Below are positions 44,176 through 57,361 of a stretch of DNA of 64,000 nucleotides, in pieces. The notes under the pieces were generated by a model. It was not told the DNA's origin, made no database searches, and saw only the letters and a list, made by a program, of their open reading frames with translations. The DNA is from Symsagittifera roscoffensis (lineage: Eukaryota > Xenacoelomorpha > Acoela > Convolutidae): positions 35,725,363-35,789,362 of the forward strand of contig NC_087065.1 in the NCBI RefSeq assembly GCF_963678635.1, read 5' to 3'. How positions within the stretch are numbered: position 1 is the stretch's first letter; every line of letters begins with the position of its first letter. The position numbers and the translations under genes are program-made.

Positions 44176-45029
44176 CCCGGGTTGACCTCCATAGACCAAA
44201 AATGCTAATCATACAGTTCCATAAACGAAGTCAATGAAAAAATATTTTGCTAAAATGGTGTCATCGAATTTTCGAAGAACTTTTCTCTTGTTTTGGCATA
44301 AATTTTGGTGTATCGTACTAAATAAAAAATAAAAACTTTTTGTCAAAAAAATGGTACTCATACAATTTCCATAGATAGAATTGCCCAAAAATTTTTTTGT
44401 GTTTTTTTTAACCGCAAATTGATTTTCGTACTCATTAAATTTTCGAATTAAATTTCGCATGCAAAATTTAATTCTTTTTGTGTGTATAACGTAGTCCTGG
44501 ATATACTAATATTGGATTTTTTTCCTTTTCTCTTGATAACATTTTAAAAAATGCTCAAGGCTCCTCTTTTTCTTTGAATGACATGTTTTTGTATGCCTTG
44601 ATCAATGTCTGGTAATTTGAAAATTCAAATTTAGAAATAATCATCTTTGAAAATGTTTGCCAAAATTTAAAATTTTGATACTTTCGTTATATTATTTGCG
44701 TGAGACAGAATTAAGACCTTGCAGGCTGTTTCCAAAGCATTTTTAATGCGAGACGGCCAAACCTTTGGTTACTGCGTTTAGTAACCAAGTCTTATGTCAT
44801 TTGTGTTTGGTTACGAAAACAACCAAAAAATTTTGAGAAATTAAAATGTAAAGAATCAATATTTTTGGTTTATGGAAAAATGCCAGTCATACAGTTTCCA
44901 TATATGATAAAATACTAATCAAAGACCTTTCATACAACTTTCTGTACGTATGGAATTCTATGGAAAGTGTATGACTAGCATTTTTCCAATAATGGAAATT
45001 GTATGACTTGCATTTTTGGTCAACCCGGG
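44176..45029. mobile_element. Non-autonomous element with CCCGGGTTGACC inverted ends, copy 1
   Basis: It begins CCCGGGTTGACCTCCATAGA and ends TTTTTGGTCAACCCGGG, a 12-bp perfect terminal inverted repeat. The interior is rich in CATACAATTTCCATA-type palindromic words. No transposase frame is present. No convincing target duplication was seen. Confidence 0.65.
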
Positions 45030-45247
45030 GTGTTTTGATACGTATAAGGGATGCAACAATCAGAGTACGTAAAATAATTTTTTTTTGTAAAAATGCAGGT
45101 CATTGGTACACCATTCTTAACAAAATTTCAAACACATTGTCGATACAATCAAAAAACAATAATTGCAGAGATTTTCACACACTAAATTATGAAGCTACGG
45201 CCTGGTAAACTAATGAAATCAGAAAGTTTTACTAATTCTAAAAGGTT

Positions 45248-45775
45248 AACAAGACTGCTCGTGCCAGGGCAAAGCCCTGAATGTTCCGACTGCATTTAAA
45301 TGTCAATGGAGCAGAAATAGCTTGAAAAAACTAAATCTAATAAAAATAAAATGATTTTCTTTAATTGAGATTTTTTGTGAAAATCATCCGACCACAACGC
45401 CATCAAATGTACAAAATGATAAATTTCGCTCCTAGTAACAAATCAGTTATGGCAATTTGATTTTCTTCAATCAATTTGAACAATTTACTATTTCTAAGAC
45501 GGATTAAATCTCCGCTTACGCGTAAAATAAGTGAAATATATCGCGCGTTAGTTGAACCAAATTGGCCATAATGGCAACCTTTAAACCCCCATAACTTTAC
45601 GAAAAATGATCACAGGTGAAATATCTTTTCAAATTTAAGCTCAAGACAACAAAATCTTTTGAATGACTCTAAAAAATTCCGTCAAAAATGGCTAGTTAAA
45701 ATGTCGAAACTTGTTTGAAGAAAAAACCCACCCCGAGCACAAATATTCCGTTACTTTCGTATCGAAAGTCGGAAC
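45248..45775 (-). repeat. Family-1 hairpin-ended repeat, full length
   Basis: On the + strand it opens AACAAGACTGCTCGTGCCAG with the GGGCAAAGCCC hairpin and closes with CTTTCGTATCGAAAGTCGGAAC. The order of all internal segments is preserved. Confidence 0.8.
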
Positions 45776-45884
45776 AAAAAATACATATCCAATGCACCCA
45801 GTTTGACCAAAGTGCTTCGCATACAAGTCCATACTATGGAAAAATGCTTGTCATACAAATCCAACGAAGAAACAAAAAATAGCC

Positions 45885-46590
45885 GGCTACTGTCTTGAAA
45901 TAATAGTCTTGAAAAACACAAAAAAAGTTTTCTAATCTATATTTTTTTGCGTGGTGTACAAAAAAAGAATGAAAGTCGTAGTAGAATAGGCCAATTTGAA
46001 AAACCTTTTTTGAAGAAAAAAAATTAGAAATTCGAAGAAATTGTAGAATAGGGGATATTTTTGCAAGTATTTTTTTGATTTTTTTTTAAATCTTTGATTT
46101 CAAAACGACGCTAAATAAAGTGCAAAAACTTAATTTACTCAAGTAAAAGGAAGCTTTCGCGGCTCAAATTTAGTTTAAATAAGGTAATGTGAACATGCAC
46201 GCTCATTTTATTAGCTCGAAACTAAATCAAAACCAAAAAACTCAAACCGGTTTTTCCCAAAATTTGAAAAAAAATTTTTAGCAAAACTACAAGTTGGTAT
46301 GTTTAATCTAAATTGGTAATTTTCATACTTAAAGAACGCTACTCCATCGCATCACCCAGTCGAAAATAATAAAAAAAAATTCAAAAACGTCAAACCATTT
46401 TTTTCGATATGGAATTTTTTTAAAATGTTTTTACTGTCGTCCGAATCACGACTGAAATGGCTTCAAAATGATACATCATTCAACTCATTGCGATGTATAA
46501 TTGTGGGATTAGTGTGGTATTTGACTTTATGTGGAAGCAAAAACAAAAAAATTCCAAATACAAAGCACTTTTCCATGCAATCGAATTAGA
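45885..46590 (-). repeat. Family-2 repeat, diverged
   Basis: It starts TAGCCGGCTACTGTCTTGAAATAATAGTC, which is the family edge with the hairpin broken. It shares GTAGAATAGGCCAATTTG, GAAACTAAATCAAAACC...AACCGGTTTTTC and ATGATACATCATTC with the copies at 10164 and 41160. Confidence 0.5.
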
Positions 46591-47296
46591 TGATAGGCAT
46601 TTTTCTATAGTAGGGAAATGTATGACAAGCTTGTTTCCATGTTATTTTTTGTGTTTCGCTTTAAATTTGTGCGTCGACATACACGCAAAAACCAACAATT
46701 TTTTTCAATGAAAAAACCAACAAGTTAAACGGAACTTGATATTGCAGATAGGTACTACCAGATGCCATGTCAGATAAAAATTGAGTTTCGCACAAAGTTA
46801 TAACGACAAAAAATTTGATTTTCTGTATATGGCTAGTAGGCCTCTGTTTCAAAAAATTCAGAGGTGGAAAATCTTGGATCGCAGGGATCCTTTGACATGA
46901 CCCTTGAATATTTCTTCTAGAAAAGTTGTGCCTAGATTACGTTATACGCATAAATTTGAAAATTTCGCATGTATAGCAATTTTTTTTGGGAAACGATTCT
47001 TTTGTTCATAAAACTAATTTAGCGACTAAATTGAGACACAAATGAGATTAAAATGATACTTATCTTACAAATTTCATAAATGTAAGCCTTGAGTTGTCCA
47101 ATAAAACAATTTTGATGACCAAAATAATTTAACTCAATTCCAACCCGATGCAAGCTCATTGAAAGTTTGAAGGAAAACCCTATTTGAAGGTTTTCTGAAA
47201 AATAAATTACTAAAAAAAACGCTTCTCATACAGTTTTACGAACAAAATTGTATGACAAGATTTTTTTTCAATAGAACTCCCAGCATGGAGTTGTAT

Positions 47297-47716
47297 CAGG
47301 GGCGGATTTAGGGGGGGGGGGGCGGACGCTCCCCCTTAGAGATTCGACCCCCTGCCGACCCAAAGGGTCCCTCTTTGATACTTTTTCAGAAATCCATTTT
47401 TGGCCGACCGACCCTAAAATTTTTCTAAAGGCGCATTCGGCGCCAATATATACTAACTTTGAAGGGGAGCGCGCGCCAAAAAAAACGCGATTTTTTTGTC
47501 AAAATTTTTCAAAAAGTGCCCAAAAACGGCTTTTTTGACTGTTTTTTCAAAATTTGCGTGCAGCGCAGAAAATTTTGCCAAAATAGGGGCAAAACAGTGC
47601 TTTTGGAGAGCTCGAAAAATCATTTTGGTAGACCTAAAAACAAGGTCGTCAAAAATTTGGAACGTTTTTTGAAAATGCGCCCCCCCCCCCTCGAGAAAAT
47701 CCTAGATCCGCCCCTG
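47297..47716 (+). mobile_element. hAT-type MITE, 420 bp, with perfect 8-bp target duplication
   Basis: Its ends are CAGGGGCGGATTTAGG and CCTAGATCCGCCCCTG (near-perfect inverted repeats). AGTTGTAT flanks both sides (47289-47296 and 47717-47724). It interrupts a stretch of CATACAATTTT-type words that belongs to an older CCCGGGTTGACC-like element, whose diverged end GGAGGTCGATCCGGGTA is at 47771-47787. The lysine/phenylalanine-rich + frame over it is not a gene. Confidence 0.85.
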
Positions 47717-47889
47717 AGTTGTATGATAAAAATTTTTTGTGTGGAAAAGTATGATGAGCACTTTTTGTAGGAGGTCGATCCGGGTAGTTCATTGTTTGCT
47801 GCAATTTGCATTCCCTCTTACTTTTTATATAATACTTCAGCAAAATTAATAATAATCCTAAAAGATAATCAAGTTTTATTTTCGAAAAT

Positions 47890-50800
47890 TTGTGCAATAT
47901 TATCGAAAAAACGTTAGCTATTTTCTACTATGCATTAGAGACTATCCTCTATTTTACATTTGTGAAAAGTTTCTTTGTCGATTATACAAGGTGTTTGGTT
48001 TGTCGGTCGGTTTGACTGTTTGTCGCGAAATGATTGAAAAAATTAATGTGAAAATTAATTTTAAAGATTTTTATTGATGCTAATAAGAATGACTTGCAAA
48101 GAAGATCAGTTTTTCACAGCCCAAGCAGGTGAAGCGAGTTCGATTTCGGAAATCATAAAATTCTCCTTTTTAGCTTAACTTATGAAAATAGTGTGTTTAT
48201 ATATACATATTTGACTATATCCCAAGCAGTAGGAATCCCATGTTTTTCCTAAAATACTTTTATAGGGTTTTTTGTTTATGGCGATAAAAACTTTTTTTTG
48301 TTGCTCATTGAAAGCCGTAATCCTAATTTCAAGTGCTTCTCTATCTTGTGAAATTGTTTTTGAGCACGAACAATTCATAAGCAAACATGGTAAATGACCG
48401 ACTTAATAAAATGGCGGTAGAATTGCAAAAATCTCGCTCGTGGAAGAAGCTAAAATTTTATGCGTCTGATGGTTTGATTTGCACTAACCAACTTCTGTCA
48501 CCTTTTGTTCATTTTTTTCAGAACAAGATAAATTTGAAGCACTCGGCGATTTCTCACTTACATCTAGAATTTTTCCATAGATTGTTGTGATTGAGTAGAG
48601 AAAGTCTATATTGAGGTTTGGCTAATGTCATCCTTCATTGATTAAAATGAAAATAGAAAAAAAATATTTTGTTGAAACTGGTTTCAATGTTTTGTGTTGC
48701 AAACAAAGAATGAAAACTCAGAAGTTTTGTGCCATCGAAAACTGTACGAGAGTTTATGGCGTGTCTACATACATTAGCATATCATTAAAATGTTAGTTAT
48801 TAAGAACTGTCCTAGAAAAGTACCCTAGCAACATTCTGCGATTTGAGCTCCTTTTATAGTTCTACAGTTTGTCGCTTCTGTCTGTTTTCTCAAAAAAAAA
48901 TGCTAGAGGCTTTTGGATAGTTCAAAACTAAAACTTCCAATGTCTTGCTCGATGTAGGGATTTGAAAATGAATTTGAAGCTTTCAATAGGTCCAAAACCG
49001 CCGTGCGGCTATTTATGCCTACTGAGATGCAATCTATTTTTTTGGATATATAGAAGAATGAATTGGTCGAACAATGGGCTCTAAATCTAAATGGTTTGGA
49101 GTTCAGAACAATAACCATTTGGATGCTGATAAAACAAATGAAAAGAGATGAGAAAAATATTATAATTGCATTGCGACAGCCGTTGTTATGGAAGTCGGGG
49201 ATGTAGTGAATTAGTGAATTGGATGAGTTTTATTTCTATTTCTGATATGGGGTTAACCTTTGCTTTTTTGAGGCAAACCGAATTAAAACTTCTTTCTTTG
49301 AGATATATTCGTAGATAAACATAGCTAAAACAGGGAGATAATGTGCATGTTTTTCAGGGCCTTTAGAGATTTTTCAATAGGAAAAGCATCACTTCACACA
49401 TTTCTTTGTGAGTGATATAACTGAACTGAAAATTAAAAAGGTCAGGTTTCTTCTAACTATGATTGAATAAGTTGCCAAATGGTTCTGCAATTCGTTTGGC
49501 TGAGTAGTTAGCTTCCCTGTTTTTCTTTGGAATTGATGAAATTGATTGACTCTTGAGACTTCTTAGGATTATGGAAATGAGATTTTTCTCGTTCTTGTTT
49601 ACATGTTTGTGATGGGTACTGTATGTTTTCCGCGCACGTTTATAAATTTTTTGATTGATTTTATTTTTGTTTGATATAAAAATTGAAACTAGTTCAAGTT
49701 TTCTTTTTGTAAACTTTACCAGTTTAACTTGTCCTTAGATTGTCCATTAAACGTTTTTCATACTATAATAGTTTTTTTGGGAGAAATTTGATGAAGATAA
49801 TGTAATTCGTGACTTATCTGTTATATGAAGAGTTACAGTTTGGCAACTTCTTTTACCTACAGATAAACCATATTGTGTAATAGGGTTTTGGGAGAGTGTT
49901 TTTTGGTTTGTACAATTAATTGATGTTGTAATCTCCTAGAATACTCAAACATCTGAAGTAAATTCAATAACTTTCAATGCTTCTTCGATGAATGGTTGTC
50001 GAAGCTGCTTATGGGGATTGCAGGCATAAGCAATGACTTGTTTTTTTGGTTACTTTGATGTCAGTGGACTAAAAGCGGCCAGATGCCTTCAAAGTGGGAA
50101 GGACAGAGGAATTTGAGTGTTCCTGAATCTCATGGTCAATTTTTGGAAAAAACGAAGGAAACCCCTTCTGATTTTTGACTAGAGAAGGTTTTGTTCCGTT
50201 CGCATTGGAAGATTTATAGATGTGAGTTAATATGCAGAGCCAGTAGTATAGATAACCCATTTTTCGAATGGCCAAGTTTCATAGAGACAAAGTGCAGTTG
50301 ATTTGTCGCAATGTTTTTTGAAAGAAAGCGTATTTCGCCAATCTGTTTGGGCGTGAGTTTACTTGAATGTTCCTGAAAGCAGGAGCAAAGCTTGCGACTT
50401 GTGGCAATCCGAAAGACATATACCAAACCGTTTTTGGTATTTTAAACACTTACAAGATGAAAACGTATACGAAAATTGTTGCCTTCAAAATAAGAGCAAA
50501 TTGGAAATTTGGGTTTTCCTGGATCCCAGCATTAAGAATTTTAGAGGATAAGAAGAAATGGTTTTTTGAAAAAATGAGGGCAGTAGGGAAACTACTAAAC
50601 ATGACTTTATAGAAAAATCTCAAAATTTAATGGCACGTAACTGCTTAATCAACCTTTGGTATGGTTAATACCTTTTGCGTAAGTAGGGAACTTTAAAAAT
50701 TAATCGGTTTTGCTATTCGTGAAACTTTAAAAATCAGTCTGGCTGCAGTAGAAGCTTGCCAATATCTCTGAGTGACCGGGGCCAATCGAGATTAGGTTTA

Positions 50801-51040
50801 TTTCTGATGATGCACTTGCCCTTTGAATTGAAAAATTTCTTTGATACGACTCAAGGAGACAAAAATAGCAATCATTGCCACCCGTGCGTGCAGTAACATA
50901 GACCAAAAGTTTGTCGTTGCAAAAAAATTTTGATTCCTGAGCTTTTTCCACTTCTTTCATTACTCAATTTTTCCTACTTAATTTTTCGTTTTGTCAATTT
51001 CTCTCTTTTTTAAAACCCTCGTTTTCTAGAAAACCAAAAT
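47890..51040. other. No supported gene; weak degenerate - strand coding signal
   Basis: Several - strand frames (48903-49118, 50069-50430 in two frames, 50727-50960) have more protein-like composition than elsewhere and could be remains of one broken gene. The segment near 49945-50040 reads AYACNPHKQLRQPFIEEALK in one frame and LGDYNIN further on, slightly reminiscent of a non-LTR endonuclease. No family call is justified. Confidence 0.25.
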
Positions 51041-51175
51041 CAAAATTTTTGCAGAAAAATTACCTAAGTAAATTATCTCTTTAGTTTTAAGCCCTAGTTT
51101 GTAATGTTTTTAGACTGTCTAGAAATTTCTGACTTAATTTGCTAGCTGAAAAGTCGTAATTTGTCCAGAAAAAAA

Positions 51176-52020
51176 CCCGGGTTGACCTCCATACAACGAA
51201 AATGCAAATCCAACAACACTGGTCATACAAATTTCATACATTTTGCCAAAATGGTGTCATCAAGTTTTAAAGAACTTTTTTCTTTTTTTTGGCATAAAAT
51301 TCGATATACCATATTAAATAAAGAAACATTTCTCAAAAAAATACAAATGATACAATTTTCATGCAGGAAATTGTATGACTTGCATTTTTTTGATGGCGAC
51401 AACAAAAACTTTCTTTCCATCGTTTTCTTTTCAATCGCAAATCGAATTTTGTGCTGACACAAACATTTTATAAAAAAACTTTGCATGCAAAAAAATTTTC
51501 TGTGCGCACAACGTCGCCTTGGATACACTAATGTTAGATTTTTTTTTTCGTTTTTGCTCAATAAATTTTTCACAAACAATAAAAATTCCAATATTTTGTT
51601 TGGCATGTATATGTATGATTTGATCAATGTCTGATAATCTAAAAATTCAAGCTTTTAAAATAATCATCGTTGAAAATTTTTTTCAAAATTTTAAAATTTG
51701 TTACTTTCGTTATATCATTTAAGCAAGACAGCTATAAGACAATTCAGGTCGTTTTCTATGCATTACAAATGCATGACCGTCCAACATTTGGTGAATACAG
51801 TTTTGTGTAAACCAAGGTCTTAGTCCCTTGCGCTCGATTATGAACTTAATCCAAAAGTTTTCAGAAACTAAAATTAGAAATTTTTTTTTTGGTTTATTAA
51901 AAATAACTTGTCTTACATTTTTCATATATGAAAAAAAGGCTTTTCATAGAGTTTTCTGTACGTATGGATTCGAATGGTAAAAAATTTTGCAGTTATGGAA
52001 GATGTACATTACGAGGTCAA
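51176..52020. mobile_element. Non-autonomous CCCGGGTTGACC element, copy 2
   Basis: It starts CCCGGGTTGACCTCCATACA and follows copy 1 (44176-45029) along its whole length. Shared words include GCCAAAATGGTGTCATC, AAATTGTATGACTTGCAT and CGTTATATCATTT. The right end has decayed to GAGGTCAA. Just before it, GCTAGCTGAAAAGTCGTAATTTGTC is a family-1 remnant, so this copy seems to have landed in a family-1 repeat. Confidence 0.6.
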
Positions 52021-54205
52021 ACTGTAAAATTTTGTGATTTATAAGTCGGTTCTACATTGTTCTTCCCTTTGTTATTCTATTGTTTTTTCCTTTTCTTTGA
52101 TCGTTCCGACAAAACTTTAACATGTTTAAATGCTTGTCTTTGGAATCCAGAAACATACAGATACAAAACTGTGTGCCTATCTGTTCACAGTTGGTCCTCG
52201 TAATGTATAATAAGAAGTTTAGTCAGCCTGGGAAACCACCCCAAGCACAAATCCGTTTTCTTATCGCAACCGTTTCCTTGATTGCGCATTAATCTGGAGT
52301 AATCCAGGTGCTCACTGATACGAAAGTAGTTTCTGATTTTTAACAATTGAGTCTTTTGAGAATAGGACGAACTGCATTTCAAAATTGGCGAAAACTGAAG
52401 TTAAACAAACGTACTTTTGAAACCCGCAAAGTATTTGTTGTAGTCAAAGCTAATGTAATCAAATTGAACAGTAGTCTCCCCTGTCTTGTCTCTGTCGATT
52501 TTGAACACGGTCTTCGGTTTACCTATCCAGGGTTGACGCTCAAGTTAGAAAACACTTAATAAACCAGCAGCGAAAAAAGCTACAATTTACGGACGTGTCG
52601 AGTCTTCACAAGGCCGGAAAAAGGTTTCTAAATTTTTCAAACGTTTCTAAAAATGCACGTCTTAAAATTTCAGGTGTTTCGAAAATATAATCGTACCCGA
52701 TTTTCAAAAAAGAGCTGGGCTCTTTTTCCTTTTCCCCCACCAACAAATTTTTACATGTATATTTGTTGACCACTTTGTCTGATTGTTATGAAAATTTACA
52801 TACAGACTAATAAGGCCCGACAAACATATTTGGTCTTCATACTCAACCTCGTAAAACCACTCGTTACACTAAGAAAATGAAGCTCATGTGAGGTGTGTGT
52901 GGGGGGGGGGGTTGAAAGGAAAAAGAGCCAAGAGCAGTTTCAGAAGTTCAATTTCAAAATTCAAAACTACTTTTTCGGCTTTCACGCAACAGTTATGGTA
53001 ACAGTTTGTAATATTGGGGTTATTTTTTCAAGCAAACTGTACTTGACAGGAAAAACAATGCTTTCCACTTAAAATGGTTTTTAGTGGGGATTTCGAAAAT
53101 TTTTGAAAAGCGACAAAACCCCTTTCATTATATTCCTTTTATTGTCACCATAGCCTATTAAAGGGAACCCTGGATACTCTTTGTGTCTGAAGGAAGGATA
53201 TCCATAATTGTTTTCCAGTAAACCTTGCCAGCGTTATCGTCATCATAAGGATCGTCTTCAAGAAACTCAATCTAAATATTCATAGGGCTGTAAGTGAACT
53301 ATGTAATTTATTTCTAGCAATTTGAAACTTTGGGGTACATTTGGGCCGTCATGTGGTCGATGTACTATAACGAACAGAAGAAGGAATTATTTTCCCTATA
53401 ACAGCCCATGCTTGAAAAAAATGTGAAAAACAAGAACATGGTAAACTTCTTTAACGATCAAATGTTATATTATAGAAGGTATCTCACAAGCAGCCAATTG
53501 TTATCACGTCATATATTTAATCTCATTTTACTCTACCAAACAAGAAATGAGATAACTTTGAAAAAAATTGTAAATTTCATAATTATCCTCTCGAAATTAT
53601 GGATTATTGTGGCACAAAAATATAAGGATTACAATTTATTTTAACGGATTATAGTGGTTATTTTTTTGTAATTTTATAGATACTGACCATGTTATGACAT
53701 TATAATCAATTATGACCCATGGATGCTCAGTGCGGGTATCCAGTGCACAGTTTTGTCTCTCAAAATATGTGTATTTGATTGAAGAAGTACGAGGGTAAAC
53801 AACATTTTAGACAAAACTAATGATCGAACCAGGCAATAGCGCACCTTCAATTATAGACAATAATATGTTGAAAGACAATAAGTTCAAAATGACAAAACAA
53901 TTAGTCTCAAAATACACAATTTTTTTGTGTTTTTTGATATTGTTTGGTCTTTATACATAGCCATACGTTACACGATAAAATTAATCCTTACGTGAGATGG
54001 GGTCGGGAAATAGGTAAAAAATTCAGAGCCGATCGAAAAAAATCAGAAAATTCGTCTCCAAAATGGCGTGTTAGAGCATATGTTTGCTGACGATGTCGAC
54101 GGAGTAGCCGACACTGTTCCAAGGTGGGTCGCTCAGAATGTTTCCGAAACGCGTAAGAATCAAACAAGGAGCGAACAAAAAAATATATTCTTGTGAAACA
54201 ACTAT
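52021..54205. other. No gene recognised
   Basis: AT-rich, with a short poly-G run at about 52901-52911. Frames such as 52347-52559 and 53408-53644 lack any recognisable motif or splice support. Confidence 0.45.
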
Positions 54206-54590
54206 TGGAACCAGTTTAAAACCTGTATTTATATTCAATTATATTATTGATAAAACTATTTCTATAAAATACTTCTTACAAACCCATCATGATCCATAAC
54301 TAACACTTACAAAAATTTGTAGGGCTGAAACTATTCATAGTTTTAGCAACAGAACAGAAAGAATTTAGCTTGGCAAACAGTTGCTCTTCCTTATTTTGGT
54401 TCTTGATACCTCGCCTCGCAAAGACCAGTATACACTAGATCTATTGAGACTGGTAGATATAAGAGTAAAATTATGATTGGTAATAGACTAAGAAGTTGCA
54501 CGAATCTATCCGGCCGAAAAAAAAGGATAGGGTGACAAACAGACGGTGTAACTTATCTGAAAATACTCTATGAGTGAGCCATCCCAAACA
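54206..54590 (+). repeat. Left LTR of a degraded retroelement
   Basis: About 385 bp, matched in the same orientation at 62991-63364. Shared words include AACCAGTTTAAAAC, TGATAAAACTAT, CTGAAACTATTCATAGTTTT, AGTATACACTAGATCTATTG, GAACAGACGGTGTA (here as AACAGACGGTGTAAC) and ATGAGTGAGCCA. The ends are placed at TG...CA but are not confirmed by a target duplication. The two LTRs differ by many changes, so the insertion is old. Confidence 0.75.
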
Positions 54591-57340
54591 TATGAAGATT
54601 GGATTTCTTATAACCTATCACTTCACACTCATGACAAAATTTTTTTTCACCATCAGCAATTTTTAAAATTAACCTCTGTTACCCATGCAAAATGGTTTTT
54701 AAACAGAAATAATAAACACAAAGAAACTTATCAAAAAACTGCAAAGAAGTTACTAAAAAGACAAAACATTCAATTTCAAAGAAATTCACGTTGTACACCA
54801 GCGTCAAACCTAACAATGGGAATGTTTGTTTTAACTTACTGTTTTATAATTTAAAAAGGATTCTCAAAAAAATGTACAATCTATTCGAAAAGGATCGTAT
54901 CAAATCATAGAAAAGCTACAAATAATACGTATAATCTTATAGATCAGAAGAAGAATGAAATCTTACAACATAGAATCAAGCTTTTACCATACTATCCAAA
55001 AAAGTACGCCCTTCGCGAATTAACACGATTATATTCCTTTACAGGACTACATAATGTTGGAAAAACAACAGAACCTAATAATCAACAAAAACCGACAAAC
55101 TTTAATCATCTACTGCAATTACCCGTTTTATTTCCACGATATATGTCAGATAAAACTCCATAACAAATCGTTCAAAAAAAAGAGCTAACCGTAAACTAAA
55201 AGAAAAATCTCTTATACCCAAAACCAAAAAAAAAATCACAACAAAACTAATCATCTCGTCCTAGAAAATATTCAAGAATTGATTACACAATTTTTATTCC
55301 ACAATCTACGATATCAAGAAAGTAGAATACCAAAAACCTCTGAATAATTAGGAGCATCAAAAATAACTTTGGTAAAAATTTCAAAACTTTTTTCAAAACA
55401 GTTATTTGAAATGACTAGTTCATAACCGACCAACCGAATCACTTAATCTCCTCTCATTTTTGGTTCAAACACCACCACTATTATTAGCCAATATATCTGC
55501 AACTTGCTTTGGATCTGTAACTCTAACTCAAAAACCTCCAGGTCAGAAAACCTCCCTTCTATTTCACAAATTAAAGAAACATAATATAAAAGTAGCAACC
55601 CTCTTCGATCAATCAAAACAAGGATCAATATTTCTGTCTCAATTTGTACCCCGCATTTCACTAAAAAAAATTATTAAATACGCCTAAAAATTCAATCTGA
55701 TCAATTAGCATAACAAAAATCTACCTTCCCAAAAAACCCTAATCATCCCACAACTACAATCAAAAATTAGAAAGTTACTACCTAAACACCCAGACTTCCT
55801 TTCACCAAAAACTCTTCCACCCTACCTACTTTTCGAAAATCAGTAAACAGTTCAATCCCACATGATTTCAACTCCAAAACCATTGACCACCTTCTTAGCT
55901 ACGAAACTCGATAAGTTCTAAAATATTACAAAACCTGTGTCGAAAAGACAATTTCATTCTTTTTTAAATGATAAGAAGCCTACGCCGAAAAGACATTTTT
56001 ATACTTTTCGCAATTTTTCTCACTTATCAGGCTTTTTTAGTTCTTGCACTTTTCAAATGCATAAAAAAAGAATAATTACCTTTGCACTAGCAAATGTTTT
56101 TTAAATAATTTTTGCAGGAGAAAGACATAAAAAAACATAGATTCAAGTAAAAAAACGATTTGTTTCAAAGCTGCTAATCCACACCTCATTAAGGATTCCC
56201 CACCAACCAACCCATCCCATGGAACCCCACATCTACATTTAGTCAAACAAATTAATTTCAATCATCTACAAGGATCTCATTTATAGAAAAATTTTGCACC
56301 TTTGAGGAAAGACACGCATCATTATACGAAAAATTTACACCATCAATTCATCAAGCACACCCAAGTGAACCACTAAAGAAACCAACATATAACTTTTACT
56401 CTTCACTACAAAAAGACTTTTAACAGAACAAGACTTAAGCCAAAACCAAAATTTAACAACTACAATAGACCGACAATTTATTCACCCGACGCAATAGAAA
56501 TCTAACATCATCAAGTGTTCATTTTAATATCCCCTCATCGCCATCATCGACCCCCTCTAGAATTTTTCCCATAATACAAAGCACTCCTCCACCACTTCAA
56601 AAAATTTCGCATCAAAATAATTCAAATATTTCATCAAGTTATTTAAATTCAACCTCTATTTCTGAACAAATTCGTGAAAACCCCTTTATCCCCCCACTTC
56701 ATCACAAAGACTCCCACTTTGGATGACCCAAAATTTTTCTAAAGACAAATCCGACCCTGTGAATGATCCAATAGATATTTTTTTAGACACTGCTTCATTC
56801 ATACCAGAAACTCTATCACTCCCATTAACACCTTCAGTCACTGGTCAACCGCCATCAACTGCTTTCCCCACAAACTTTCCAAATCGCCTAATCGACAGAT
56901 ACCGTGAACTAAAAGATGCAAGTACACCTTTATGCTTAGATTCGAAATCCTTTGTAGCACCCCCTCCATTTTTTGTCGAACTCCTCGATAACAATCGACT
57001 CCATAATTGGCCACTAAACAGATAACAATATAGACCCGATATTCACAAAGACATTCAAGAACATAAAATTCAAATTCTTTCACAACACAACTTAACTCTT
57101 ATATTTGAAATAACAGTGAATCTAATTAAATTAGTACATCATCACTTACCATTATCCTCTCAAAAGGTCACCACTCAATCCTTGCCCCTCTAATTACCAC
57201 ATAAAGAACTTATCTGTTAATACGATAGATATATAAAAAAGGGAATAGGTTATATAACATTGTATAATCTCTTTTCAAGACTATTAGATGCATGTTTTGT
57301 TTAATAGTTTTTTCCAATAAAAACCACCTTTTTTGGTACA
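54591..57340 (+). pseudogene. Broken upstream region of the LTR element, possibly gag
   Basis: Open pieces: 54570-54854 (its first codons lie in the LTR; basic and Asn/Gln-rich), about 54955-55160 (contains TGLHNVGKTTEPNNQQ and ends ARYMSDKTP-like), 55460-55687 (HNIKVATLFDQSKQGS) and 56723-57025 (Pro/Thr/Ser-rich, ends LLDNNRLHNWPLNR). They are separated by stops and frame changes. None gives a recognisable enzyme. The position right after the LTR makes gag the first guess. Confidence 0.35.
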
Positions 57341-57361
57341 TGTTGAACACATAACTCATCA

